This document shows, one piece after another, positions 1 to 7,909 of a DNA stretch of 62,053 nt (position 1 is its first letter; each line of letters begins with the position of its first letter). Below the pieces are notes generated by a model. The model did not search any database and had not been told where the DNA came from. It saw only the letters and a program-made list of their open reading frames with translations. The position numbers and the translations under genes were made by a program. Source of the stretch: an uncultured Bacilli bacterium (lineage in GTDB: Bacteria > Bacillota_I > Bacilli_A > RF39 > UBA660). Location of the stretch: NCBI GenBank assembly GCA_910583685.1, contig CAJTXY010000004.1, positions 1-62,053 on the forward strand. The letters run 5' to 3'.

Positions 1-22
1 TATAGAATTAAAATATAAATAA

Positions 23-32
23 AATGGTGCGG
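23..32. repeat. Possible old att remnant (tRNA-Leu 3' end)
   Basis: Ten bases, AATGGTGCGG, match the outermost part of the 19-bp att core found at 7719 and 36851. This is the CCA end of tRNA-Leu read on the other strand plus two flanking bases. The match stops after ten bases, so chance is possible, but its position at the far edge of the accessory island fits an older integration at the same tRNA. No integrase gene lies between here and 7719. Confidence 0.3.
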
Positions 33-49
33 TTGAAATTACAATAAAG

Positions 50-88
50 AAAAAATCCCATCTCTTAAATATAGAGGCGGGATTTTTA
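50..88. terminator. Bidirectional rho-independent terminator
   Basis: A nine-base-pair outer stem (51-59 with 79-87) plus an inner CTCT/AGAG stem is flanked by an A-run on the left and a T-run on the right, so it can work on either strand. It is followed by about 230 bases up to the first gene with no convincing coding region; I see only a short basic reading frame without a ribosome binding site. Confidence 0.75.
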
Positions 89-318
89 TATGAGTAAACC
101 AAAGTATAAGAAAAATAGAAATACACGAAGAAAGAAACCAAGGAAACAGATGCTCCTGTAAAATTACTTACAAATGTCAGATAGCATTTGTCTACCTTTT
201 TCAATAAATAAACTCCCCCATTACTCCAAACTTATTAAATAAAAGTTTGATACTTTGCATATAACCTATAAGTCAATTTAATTAGTATTATACTACAAAA
301 TCTAATGAATCCCTATCA

Positions 319-1422
319 TCAATTCTCAGTCCAATCAATTTTTTCTAAATATTCTAAAGGACACCTACCGTTCTTAAAACTGATACCTATATGATTTAAT
401 GTGCTAAAATTCATTAAAAGATTATCATTATATTTAGAAAAGTATTCTTCCTTTGAGATATTTTCATAATATTTTTTATATAACAATTTGTTTTCGCTAT
501 TAGACATATCGTGGCCATAAAATATATTGGTTATTAATTTTTGAACTTCTTCATCATTTATATTGATTCTATAAATATCTTTATATTTAGATAATTTATT
601 TATTTTACTCCCTAGATTTTTATATGGAGCATATCTAAAAAAGTATATATAATTTGACCCATATTCTCCTCTAAAAGTATTCAATGCATCCATATATTCT
701 TCCCGAGTCAAAATATTTTTTCCTTTATATTTTTTTATATTCCAATGGTTTATTATTCTATCTTTATATTTTAAAATATTCTTATCAAATAAATCATACA
801 TCCTGCTTTCATACATATATTGAAGACTTATTAATCCTTTACTCATATCAACATCTTTATTCACTAAATGATAAAAATATAATGGTTTATTTGTCTTAAT
901 AATTTTCTGTGTTTCAATATATTTATAAAATTCATCACAAGTTATATGATCTTTAGGTCTTTGATATTCATAAATATATGTAAAACTATTTTCACTAACA
1001 TAATTATGATCTCTTTTAAATAATTCTTTTACATCTAATAACAATTCCAACTCACTATCATATTTATGAATTCCCTTATATATTCCCCAAGAATGTTCAA
1101 ACCAATAATACTTCCCATCACTTTCATAAGTTAGGAATGTATGAGATGGAAGCATATCATTATCTATTATATAAATAAAATAAGTTTTAACTTTAATATT
1201 TTTGTCCTGAAATAGTTTTCTTTCCAATTCAACTTGATCCCAACATACACCACATTTTGAGTCTAATAGTTCATCTGGGGTTTGCAAATAATAGAATTTA
1301 TAGAATTCATCTTCCCATTTTTGAGGATTGGTATTCATTATATTTAAGCCATTTTCATCCCTAAAGCCATATTCAATAGAATCCATCAATTTCATTATAT
1401 CGTTAATTTTTTGTTTTAACAT
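319..1422 (-). CDS. Transglutaminase-like cysteine protein, island gene
   Basis: A 367-residue soluble protein. A KCGVCWDQ motif near residues 56-63 supplies a candidate catalytic Cys, and PSHTFLTYE followed by YYWFEHSWG (about residues 92-112) supplies the His and acidic partner, the usual order in the transglutaminase/papain-like fold. The C-terminal ~200 residues are Lys/Tyr rich and not recognised. The upstream in-frame ATG at 1491 lies deep inside the preceding gene. The ATG ending at 1422 has TTGGAG six bases before it and overlaps the preceding stop by 20 bases, so I chose it. There is no signal peptide, so it probably acts in the cytosol. Substrate unknown; the fold call rests on motifs read by eye. 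Confidence 0.6.
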   Translation of the reverse strand: MLKQKINDIMKLMDSIEYGFRDENGLNIMNTNPQKWEDEFYKFYYLQTPDELLDSKCGVCWDQVELERKLFQDKNIKVKTYFIYIIDNDMLPSHTFLTYESDGKYYWFEHSWGIYKGIHKYDSELELLLDVKELFKRDHNYVSENSFTYIYEYQRPKDHITCDEFYKYIETQKIIKTNKPLYFYHLVNKDVDMSKGLISLQYMYESRMYDLFDKNILKYKDRIINHWNIKKYKGKNILTREEYMDALNTFRGEYGSNYIYFFRYAPYKNLGSKINKLSKYKDIYRININDEEVQKLITNIFYGHDMSNSENKLLYKKYYENISKEEYFSKYNDNLLMNFSTLNHIGISFKNGRCPLEYLEKIDWTEN

Positions 1423-1639
1423 TTCTACTCCAATCTTCGTAAGGATCACACCCATTTTCTTTTTCCCATTCAATATGGCTATCTCTTGCATTCTTTACTG
1501 CGATACAACCATTGTTAGACGTTGCACTTGCCCCATCGGTTACAACAAAAAATGGTAAATCATATTTTTTAGCAACCTCTTGAACCTCCTGACAAAATTT
1601 TCTTGCTTTTTGTGTTTTTTCTTTATTTTGATGACTCAT
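1403..1639 (-). CDS. Small conserved-looking protein paired with the transglutaminase-like gene
   Basis: A 78-residue soluble protein with a helical Lys/Glu-rich N-terminus, a hydrophobic strand followed by TDGASAT (about residues 27-41), and a C-terminal HIEWEKENG segment ending near DPYEDW. It has a good ribosome binding site (TAGGAG, eight bases before ATG) and its 3' end overlaps the start of the transglutaminase-like gene, implying translational coupling. I recognise this type of small protein from phage and mobile-element neighbourhoods in Firmicutes but know no function. It could be a partner or regulator of the downstream enzyme. Confidence 0.6.
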   Translation of the reverse strand: MSHQNKEKTQKARKFCQEVQEVAKKYDLPFFVVTDGASATSNNGCIAVKNARDSHIEWEKENGCDPYEDWSRNVKTKN

Positions 1640-2015
1640 TACATTTTCTCCTAAATTTTATTAGTATTTATAAAGTTCTTCTCAAATCTTAAATGCAATA
1701 TTCAAGTTTTCCAAATTAAATATTTTACATCTTCATCACTACTATAGTTATTGGCATATTTGACTTTGCCAAATTACAAATGTGTTTATTAGATTAACAA
1801 AAATTATTTAATTTCTAGAAATATTTTACCATAATTTTAGACATATTAAAACTCGAAACATAAAAGTTCGAGTTTCCTAGCAATCTTGGCGTCCAAAAAA
1901 GAGAAGTACGGCCCCTTTGGACAAAAGAAATAGTTAGTAATAAAATTAACTAACTATAGTATATCGCATATTTATTGTTTTTCCTAAATCTTTTGAATGA
2001 AATAACACATTTTAA
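1640..2015. other. 376-bp gene-free stretch with two inverted repeats
   Basis: No coding region is visible. A perfect 9-bp inverted repeat AAACTCGAA / TTCGAGTTT (1849-1875, nine-base loop) is followed by a second one, GTCCAAA ... TTTGGAC (about 1891-1923). Neither has a proper U-run, so they are weak terminators at best, although they sit downstream of the 816-residue gene's operon partner genes on the other side. Thirteen bases of the first repeat (ATAAAAGTTCGAG) recur at 7696-7708 just outside attL. Confidence 0.45.
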
Positions 2016-4466
2016 TTACTCAATAATAGTTATTACACCATTATAAGCATCTAATTCAATTAATTGTCCACTTTTTATTTTGCTTGTTGCGTTATTTGTC
2101 CCAACAATACAAGGGACATTAAACTCTCTTGATATGATTGCGGCATGGCAAGTAATTCCGCCTTCATCTGTTATAAAACCTATAGCTTTTTCCATAGCAG
2201 CAACATAATCCGGTGTTGTCATAGTTGCCACAATTATGTCTCCCTTTTCTACCTCAAAAATATCCTCATATTCTAATAATACTTTGGCTTTACCTGTTAC
2301 TTTCCCCTTATTTGCGGACATTCCCTTAATAATATTATCTGAGTTTTCTGCAATATTATTATCATTTACCTTGTAAACTTTTCCTATTTCAGATTGCAAA
2401 GTTAATGCTTCTTCATTTAAGTATATAGACACATCACCATCAATCCACAATATTGAAAAAGCACTTTTTCTAGATTTGATCAACTCAAGAACTTCACTTG
2501 TAATTCTACAATTATTATTTAAGACATCCACTATTTCATTTATTCCAAGCATTATTAAATCATTGTTATCAATCCCACATCTCTGGCTTATTTCCTTAAA
2601 TAAAGAATGTCTTGCTTTATAAAAAATATGATCTGAACACTCAGTTGTATATGTTCTTAAAAATATAAAGTCTCTTAAAGCCGTTGCTAATTTTAAAGTT
2701 CTATCTGAAAAGTTGTTTTCTTTTATAATTTTTTCATACTCAAAATCATTATTTTTTCTAACATTTAATATATTAGCAATTTTTTCATCAATATTTTCGT
2801 TCTCTAAAAATTTTAATCTCATCAAATATTCTTCTTTTTCAAAACAAGTATCAACAGTAAAAACAGGAGCTTTCATCCAAGAATATTTTTCCATATGAGT
2901 ATCTAGTAATTTTTCTAAATTTGAACTATCTTCTTTAATTGTCTTAGCAAGTTTTAGTAAATCAAGTGGCTCTTCACTATATGCAAGAGGTTTATAATCA
3001 GGAACCACTGCCAGTCTTTTAAATACATACTCTTGTTTTTCTTTGTCATCACCAAACTCTTTTTTCAATTGTTCTTTTAGTTCTAACTCTAAATAATCAT
3101 CTGGTCTAGTATATCCTGTTACACAGGTTTCTAAATAGATATCATTAAATTCTAATAATTCCTTTAGTAACTCATCATTACTTAGTTTAGAAAAATGTAT
3201 GGTTTTTAATTTTTCAATATAAGAATTGGCTCTATCTACTATATCAAACTCTTTTTTAGCAAATTCTTCAAAGAAGTTATTATTTGACTCGAATTTTTGA
3301 GAAAGTATTTCACATTTTTCCTCCGAATCAGTTTCTTTACAATATTCATCACCATTTAAAACTAAGTTATTTTTCGTAGCTACATTGAAACCTAAAACCT
3401 TATTTTGACATTCTTCTCCACTAGCTATAATATAAGAGTTCCATGTAAAGAAATTAAACCTTCTAGAAACATAAAATACCCAATCTCCTGATGATTTGAT
3501 ATTATGAATAATTTTATTAAGATTATCATTAGACTCCACTGTTGTAATTGGACGACATTGTAATATAAATAGTTCTTCATTTTTAATTGCCCACTCAACA
3601 TCAACTGGGAAGCCATAATAATCTTCAATATTTATCACAGTTTTTGAAAGTTCTAATATATACTTATCCTCCATCTTTTGCATACTGGCAATAGAAGGAT
3701 CTAAGTTAACCCAAACATTTTCATTATTATCATTTTTAACTAACTTTTTACTTTGATTATTTACAATCTTATTAATAAGATTTGTTGTTCTATGAACAAC
3801 AAAGTTATCTGGATTGACACTTCCAGAAACAATAGCTTCTCCAAGACCATATACTGCTTCAATAACGATTTCATCTCTATTGTTATTTGTAGGATTTACT
3901 GAAAAAGCAACTCCGGAAACCTCGGATTCAACCATTTGTTGCACAACTACCGCTACGGATATCTCACTAGTATCATTTTTCTTAATACGATATAATATTG
4001 CTCTTGGATTAAAAAGAGAAGCCCAACACTTTTTAATATTATCAAGTAAACTATCCCTTTCAATATTTAAATATGATTCTAATTGCCCTGCCCAAGCAGA
4101 TTCAATGCCATCTTCACTTGTTGCTGAGGACCTAACGGCAACAAAGCGAGTATCTAAACCATCAAAAGCATTTAGTACATCTTCTTTTACCTCATTTGTA
4201 ATTTTTCCATTTAAAATTAATTCTTTTATTTTCTTAGAAGTTTCCTCTAAATTTAAACTATCTTCCCTATCAACTGATTTTAATATTTTATTTATCCGGT
4301 CATAAATATTGTTATTTTCTAAATATGTTTTAAAAGTATTAGAAAGAACAACAAAACCATTAGGTACATGAATGCCTGCATTATACATTTCACCAAGGGA
4401 AGCCCCCTTACCGCCCGCAATACTTACATTGTTTTTCGATAATTCACTAAATCTCTTTATATACAT
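2016..4466 (-). CDS. PEP-synthase-like (PPDK-N plus phosphohistidine domain) phosphotransferase
   Basis: An 816-residue protein. Residues 1-315 form the ATP-binding domain of the PEP synthase/PPDK family: GGKGASLGEM at the start, then RSSATSED, VVVQQMVESEVSGVAFS and EELFILQCRPIT. Residues ~330-700 are an unassigned middle domain. Residues ~720-816 form the mobile domain with the phosphohistidine motif GGITCHAAIIS (His about 774). The C-terminal PEP/pyruvate barrel of true PEP synthase is absent. ATP domain, middle domain and terminal His domain is the architecture of rifampin phosphotransferase, where a β-phosphate of ATP goes to a small molecule through the His. The acceptor here is unknown. 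It has a strong SD (AAAGGAGG) and starts two bases after the HAD-like gene. Confidence 0.8.
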   Translation of the reverse strand: MYIKRFSELSKNNVSIAGGKGASLGEMYNAGIHVPNGFVVLSNTFKTYLENNNIYDRINKILKSVDREDSLNLEETSKKIKELILNGKITNEVKEDVLNAFDGLDTRFVAVRSSATSEDGIESAWAGQLESYLNIERDSLLDNIKKCWASLFNPRAILYRIKKNDTSEISVAVVVQQMVESEVSGVAFSVNPTNNNRDEIVIEAVYGLGEAIVSGSVNPDNFVVHRTTNLINKIVNNQSKKLVKNDNNENVWVNLDPSIASMQKMEDKYILELSKTVINIEDYYGFPVDVEWAIKNEELFILQCRPITTVESNDNLNKIIHNIKSSGDWVFYVSRRFNFFTWNSYIIASGEECQNKVLGFNVATKNNLVLNGDEYCKETDSEEKCEILSQKFESNNNFFEEFAKKEFDIVDRANSYIEKLKTIHFSKLSNDELLKELLEFNDIYLETCVTGYTRPDDYLELELKEQLKKEFGDDKEKQEYVFKRLAVVPDYKPLAYSEEPLDLLKLAKTIKEDSSNLEKLLDTHMEKYSWMKAPVFTVDTCFEKEEYLMRLKFLENENIDEKIANILNVRKNNDFEYEKIIKENNFSDRTLKLATALRDFIFLRTYTTECSDHIFYKARHSLFKEISQRCGIDNNDLIMLGINEIVDVLNNNCRITSEVLELIKSRKSAFSILWIDGDVSIYLNEEALTLQSEIGKVYKVNDNNIAENSDNIIKGMSANKGKVTGKAKVLLEYEDIFEVEKGDIIVATMTTPDYVAAMEKAIGFITDEGGITCHAAIISREFNVPCIVGTNNATSKIKSGQLIELDAYNGVITIIE

Positions 4467-4467
4467 C

Positions 4468-4932
4468 TTAATCCTCCTTTAAGTCAAATATAATATCATA
4501 TAAGCTTTCATCAATTTTCTTATAATTAATATCTTTCATTCTTAATTTACTAAATAAATCATCATTGCTCGCAATATAATATATTTTATTAAGATTATAA
4601 TAATCACTATAAATATTGATTAATAATTGAATCATATGATCAAAATCATATACATTTTTATCTTTTATATTATATTCCTTTAAGTCTTGAGTCTGTTTTA
4701 TATGAACAATACTATTTAAGCTATTTGATATAGTAAAGTCAATAATATCTAAGCCGATAAGTTTATTAAAAATACTAATAAACATTCCAATCTCTACCTT
4801 ACCTTTATTGCTTACTAATACAATTTTAACATTTTTTTTACAATTTCTTACTTTCTCATTTAACTTTATAATATTATCTAAGTCTAGAAGACTATCTTCT
4901 TCTTCAATAAAAATTAATACCAAATCCCTCAT
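4468..4932 (-). CDS. HAD-like protein lacking catalytic residues (putative)
   Basis: A 154-residue protein. Its layout mirrors the neighbouring HAD phosphatase at half size. The strand at the N-terminus reads LVLIFIEEED where the enzyme has IFLDWTGT, a central strand reads IVLVSNKGK where the enzyme has ITIVSGGALSS, and a C-terminal strand reads IYYIASNDDLFSKL where the enzyme has ILTGGDTEREDLPM. The nucleophile Asp and the Lys motif are missing, which suggests a non-catalytic partner. The ATG ending at 4932 has AAGGTG upstream; the longer GTG start has no room for a ribosome site. It lies three bases after the HAD gene and two before the PEP-synthase-like gene. The fold is inferred by eye. 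Confidence 0.5.
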   Translation of the reverse strand: MRDLVLIFIEEEDSLLDLDNIIKLNEKVRNCKKNVKIVLVSNKGKVEIGMFISIFNKLIGLDIIDFTISNSLNSIVHIKQTQDLKEYNIKDKNVYDFDHMIQLLINIYSDYYNLNKIYYIASNDDLFSKLRMKDINYKKIDESLYDIIFDLKED

Positions 4933-4934
4933 GT

Positions 4935-5777
4935 TTATTTGCACCTTCCCATTTTGGAAACAATATCAATGGAATCACTAATCCCCTCAATATTATTACC
5001 ATTCCCAACTATAACACTGAAACTATCAATTACACTTTGAGATATATCATTATTATGCGGAGCAATTGGGATAACTTTAATACCACCTGTATCAGCTAAG
5101 GCCATTGGTAAATCTTCTCGTTCTGTATCTCCACCAGTTAAAATAAATGGAATATTACATCCTTGATACTTATTTGAAATGATAGGCAACATAAATTTTA
5201 CAGCATTTTGTTTTGTTGTTAACTTTGATTTTATATCAAATTCCTTTCCATATTTGTCAAAGGAAACCAAGAAATCGAATTTATCGCCACATATTTTTCT
5301 AATATTCTCTGCATAGTTGTTATAAACATCCTTCGAAATATCATCTGGAAAAATAACATTAATATATTTTGTAACATTTGAATTAATCTCAATATGTGGT
5401 GAATTAGCTAAAAAATTTCTTATTTCATTCTGCTTTTGCAATAAGTCAGGTGAGATATTATCTAATATACTTATAGTTCCATTAGTATCAACTAAATACC
5501 CACAAAACTCAGCAACAGCAAACCCAAATAAATTGGGCATACCATAACTCATAGCTAGTTTATTAAGAATCTCCAACCTTGCTTTACTACTAGATAGAGC
5601 TCCCCCTGATACTATTGTTATCAATGCTTTAGAATTAGTTTCATCCTCAAGATTTTTAATCGAATTAAAAAACCTTTTTAATCCTACTGCTCCAATTTCT
5701 TTTTCAGTAGATAAAATTTCATTTATAGTTCCCGTCCAATCTAAGAATATAGGTATTAAATTAAATTTAGCACTCAT
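4935..5777 (-). CDS. HAD-superfamily phosphatase (Cof-like)
   Basis: A 280-residue soluble enzyme. HAD motif I is IFLDWTGT (nucleophile Asp about residue 13, with Thr instead of the usual second Asp), motif II is TIVSGG, a Lys-bearing TTKQNAVKF segment provides motif III, and GGDTEREDLPM provides motif IV, the GDxxxDxxM pattern of Cof-type phosphatases. The large cap between motifs II and III also fits class IIB. It is the first intact gene of the operon, with an AGGAAG ribosome site. Together with the downstream ATP-dependent phosphotransferase, it suggests phosphorylation and dephosphorylation of one small molecule; that link is an inference. Confidence 0.7.
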   Translation of the reverse strand: MSAKFNLIPIFLDWTGTINEILSTEKEIGAVGLKRFFNSIKNLEDETNSKALITIVSGGALSSSKARLEILNKLAMSYGMPNLFGFAVAEFCGYLVDTNGTISILDNISPDLLQKQNEIRNFLANSPHIEINSNVTKYINVIFPDDISKDVYNNYAENIRKICGDKFDFLVSFDKYGKEFDIKSKLTTKQNAVKFMLPIISNKYQGCNIPFILTGGDTEREDLPMALADTGGIKVIPIAPHNNDISQSVIDSFSVIVGNGNNIEGISDSIDIVSKMGRCK

Positions 5778-5828
5778 TAGTTCACTTCCTACAAATAAAA
5801 TAATTGCTAATAATAATTTAACATAACT

Positions 5829-5933
5829 TTACATTTGTGTCATTATCAATATTTTTTTTGGCAAATATTCAATTATTTCATCATAAATCCTCTTTGTTAT
5901 TTTATACTTCATTTCAATTTCAATATTATTCAT
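5829..5933 (-). pseudogene. Truncated CYTH-domain gene, first 34 codons
   Basis: A 34-codon frame with a strong ribosome site (GAGAGGTG) begins MNNIEIEMKYKI. EIEMK is exactly the ExExK signature that opens CYTH (adenylate cyclase/thiamine triphosphatase) domains, which are normally around 170 residues long. The frame ends soon after and nothing resembling the rest of the domain follows. It may be the stump of a deleted gene, or a leader peptide kept because its promoter now serves the HAD operon 51 bases downstream. Confidence 0.5.
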
Positions 5934-5953
5934 AAGCACCTCTCTATAAGCTT

Positions 5954-5962
5954 ATTATATCA
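5954..5962 (-). promoter_or_regulatory. Extended -10 promoter of the HAD / PEP-synthase-like operon
   Basis: On the minus strand the sequence TGATATAAT is a perfect extended -10 element, about 20 bases upstream of the CYTH-stump ribosome site. No good -35 is seen at 16-18 bases, as is common for extended -10 promoters. It is the only obvious promoter ahead of the operon. Confidence 0.55.
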
Positions 5963-5990
5963 TATTTTTTAGTGACACCATTTAGTATTT

Positions 5991-6027
5991 AAGGACTACG
6001 ATTTTAAAAATAATCGTAGTCCTTTTT
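5991..6027. terminator. Rho-independent terminator
   Basis: A perfect 13-bp stem (5991-6003 with 6012-6024, outer arm AAGGACTACG) with an eight-base AT loop and a T-run on the plus strand. On the minus strand it lies 32 bases after the stop of the 240-residue gene, where the following bases are only moderately U-rich. It separates the HAD operon from the unknown gene trio. Confidence 0.7.
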
Positions 6028-6058
6028 CTTCGGTATAATTTATTGAATAATCAAATAC

Positions 6059-6781
6059 CTATTTACCAGTTTGTTTGCTTTTTTCTAGTTTTCTTTGTAA
6101 TCTTAATTGCTTTACTTCTTCCTTTGTTACTTTTTCTTCTAAATCTTCTTGACTTATTCGATTAGATAGAACATTAACTAATCTTTCATTTAATTCATTT
6201 CTTAATGTCATAAATGTTCTTTGCGTTTCTGAATCGATGTTTGTACTAAACCATACACACATATCTTTAACATCATCATCAAAATATTTTTTTAATTGTT
6301 TTATTTCAGTTTCTAAATCAATTTCATCAGCAAAATCTTTTGTTGAATCTGCTAATTTTATAACGACACCACCTTTATCAGTAACACCACTAGAAACAGA
6401 ATAAATCTTATGTCTTCCAATTAATTTATCGTTTTGCCTAATTCCACAATAATGAGATGCCTTTGTATGATTGCAAAAATCAGCAAATGTTATTCCTTCA
6501 TTGCCTAACATTTTACCAGTTATATATTTTTCATCGTTTATAACACCTTCAAATGTTAAATCCTCATTAATTAAAATAGTTCCTCTGTAATAATCTTCTT
6601 TATATTTAGTATATTCATCATCATTTGTTAAATCCAAAGATATTGAAATGTCCATAATTTTATGATCTTTTAACTCTTCCATTGCTTCTGCATATTTATA
6701 ACCCATATTTAGTTTTTTATTAAGTTCTTTTATTTTAGAAACATATTTTTTATCTATTTTTGACATTACATTTTTATTCAT
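6059..6781 (-). CDS. Hypothetical protein, 240 aa
   Basis: A soluble, charged protein with no signal peptide or membrane segment. The N-terminal ~40 residues are helical and Lys rich. The middle is predicted to be mixed and contains FADFCNHTKASHYCGIRQ (about residues 100-117), with two Cys and two His that could bind metal. The last ~80 residues are Glu/Lys rich and probably coiled coil. It lies four bases after the 150-residue gene, so the two are probably co-transcribed. I do not recognise a family. The start has no clear Shine-Dalgarno sequence; the ATG five codons further in has none either. Confidence 0.6.
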   Translation of the reverse strand: MNKNVMSKIDKKYVSKIKELNKKLNMGYKYAEAMEELKDHKIMDISISLDLTNDDEYTKYKEDYYRGTILINEDLTFEGVINDEKYITGKMLGNEGITFADFCNHTKASHYCGIRQNDKLIGRHKIYSVSSGVTDKGGVVIKLADSTKDFADEIDLETEIKQLKKYFDDDVKDMCVWFSTNIDSETQRTFMTLRNELNERLVNVLSNRISQEDLEEKVTKEEVKQLRLQRKLEKSKQTGK

Positions 6782-6785
6782 AAAA

Positions 6786-7238
6786 TTATATAAAGCAGGA
6801 CCTCGTTTTTTCTAATCCACTATAATCGCCATTTGCTGAAGCAATACAAGTTTTTTTCCAAATTTCAAATTTTTCAGGATGAATATATTTTTTTCCTTCT
6901 TCTATCCAAGTTGGCAATTTTTCTTGTGCCTCTTTTTCCCATTTTTTAATATTTTCTTCAGCATCTTCAAACCGTCTTTTTTCTCTTTTAAGATATGTTT
7001 TTCTAGAACAATTTAAACATTTTTTAAAAGCACTATCCATAGTTACATCTAATGAATATAACTTAATACCATTCCAATTTGCATAATAGTTTAGTTTTCC
7101 CTGTCTTCTTAATTGTTCCAATTTTATAACAATATCATCTAGACTTTGTCCTGCAAATGTTTGCATTTCAATTGAATTATCTTTATAATTTTTTATTTGC
7201 TCCTCCGTCATTGATGATAAAATGTCATTTACATTCAT
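6786..7238 (-). CDS. Hypothetical protein, 150 aa
   Basis: A soluble protein with a strong ribosome site (GGGAGG, six bases before ATG). The central part has an FKKCLNCSRKTYLKREKRRF stretch (about residues 71-90) with a CxxC pair embedded in basic residues, followed by a Glu/Lys helix containing several Trp. This may be a small nucleic-acid-binding or adaptor protein, but no family is recognised. It is followed closely by the 240-residue gene. Confidence 0.6.
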   Translation of the reverse strand: MNVNDILSSMTEEQIKNYKDNSIEMQTFAGQSLDDIVIKLEQLRRQGKLNYYANWNGIKLYSLDVTMDSAFKKCLNCSRKTYLKREKRRFEDAEENIKKWEKEAQEKLPTWIEEGKKYIHPEKFEIWKKTCIASANGDYSGLEKTRSCFI

Positions 7239-7313
7239 AATTGACCTCCCTTGTAATTACTTATTATTTTATCATACTTTTATACTATTTTAACAATTGT
7301 TATCATTTTTTCG

Positions 7314-7613
7314 TTAAATATACTCTTTATCTTGTTTATAATTTCTAGAGTTCTTTCTCTTTTGTACTTGGCATTGTTTCCATAATTCTTTTGATACAAG
7401 TGGTTCTACAACATTTTCATAATTAAATACCAGAAATGTAATACCTTTAATAATAATTCTATGGGGTTCTACATATTGCAAATTTGTGTGTTCTATCATC
7501 TTTATACCTCCATTATAAATAATAGGTGTAGTATTACAAAAACTGCAAATAAACTCTATCTTATTTTTTAGTGCTTCTTCCATTTCGATTTTTTCATTCT
7601 TTATTGTTACCAT
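7314..7613 (-). CDS. Hypothetical protein, 99 aa
   Basis: A small soluble protein with a CSFC pair near residue 30, a hydrophobic β-rich middle (about residues 50-70) and a basic Lys/Arg tail. A GAGGGG ribosome site stands about ten bases before the ATG. It starts just downstream of a terminator, so it must have its own promoter or be read from the terminator's leak. It is the last gene left of the prophage and has no recognised family. Confidence 0.55.
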   Translation of the reverse strand: MVTIKNEKIEMEEALKNKIEFICSFCNTTPIIYNGGIKMIEHTNLQYVEPHRIIIKGITFLVFNYENVVEPLVSKELWKQCQVQKRKNSRNYKQDKEYI

Positions 7614-7640
7614 TTTAAGAATCCCCTCACTTTCTTACAA

Positions 7641-7672
7641 AATAAAAAATCAATTCCATTTTCTAGAATTGA
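7641..7672 (-). terminator. Displaced tRNA-operon terminator
   Basis: On the minus strand a perfect TCAATTC/GAATTGA stem (7650-7656 with 7666-7672) is followed by a long T-run (TTTTTTATTTT). It lies about 50 bases beyond attL. Before the phage inserted, this position would have been just downstream of tRNA-Leu, so it is probably the original terminator of the tRNA transcript (inference). Confidence 0.65.
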
Positions 7673-7718
7673 TATTTATCATTAAGCTCAAAACTATAAA
7701 AGTTCGAGCAGATTCGTC

Positions 7719-7737
7719 AATGGTGCGGGTAACAGGA
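7719..7737. repeat. attL, 19-bp core
   Basis: Nineteen bases, AATGGTGCGGGTAACAGGA, are identical to 36851-36869, which is the 3' end of tRNA-Leu and two flanking bases. The two copies are direct repeats 29.1 kb apart and bracket a full set of phage genes. The match decays immediately outside the core on both sides. Confidence 0.93.
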
Positions 7738-7840
7738 ATTAAATATATTATTTATTTCTAAATAAACCAAATCAAAAATGCTTATTTTTCAATATAATTA
7801 GTTAAAAATCAATGAAAGAAAATAAAGTATTTTAAAATAT

Positions 7841-7860
7841 TAAGTCCTCAATAAGTCCTC
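7841..7860. promoter_or_regulatory. Integrase arm-type sites, left end
   Basis: Two direct copies of TAAGTCCTC (7841-7849 and 7852-7860) lie 11 bases apart. The same pair with the same spacing and orientation occurs at 36782-36801 near attR. Paired short direct repeats inside both prophage ends are what lambda-type integrases bind with their N-terminal arm domain; the assignment to the integrase at 35612 is inferred. Confidence 0.7.
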
Positions 7861-7909
7861 AATTTTATCTTTAATACAGATATAATTTTTCTAACAAATT
7901 ATTGAATTT

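Noticed and set aside
90..161. 23-codon, very basic plus-strand reading frame starting MSKPKYKKNRNTRR
   Set aside because: It begins right at the end of a terminator hairpin and has no ribosome site; composition is just AT-rich sequence.
1849..1923. Insertion-sequence end or group II intron remnant
   Set aside because: The inverted repeats are short and no transposase, reverse transcriptase fragment or target duplication is visible.
3814..4305. 163-codon plus-strand reading frame inside the PEP-synthase-like gene
   Set aside because: It lies antisense to conserved ATP-binding motifs and its Ser/Thr-rich sequence is typical of a shadow frame.
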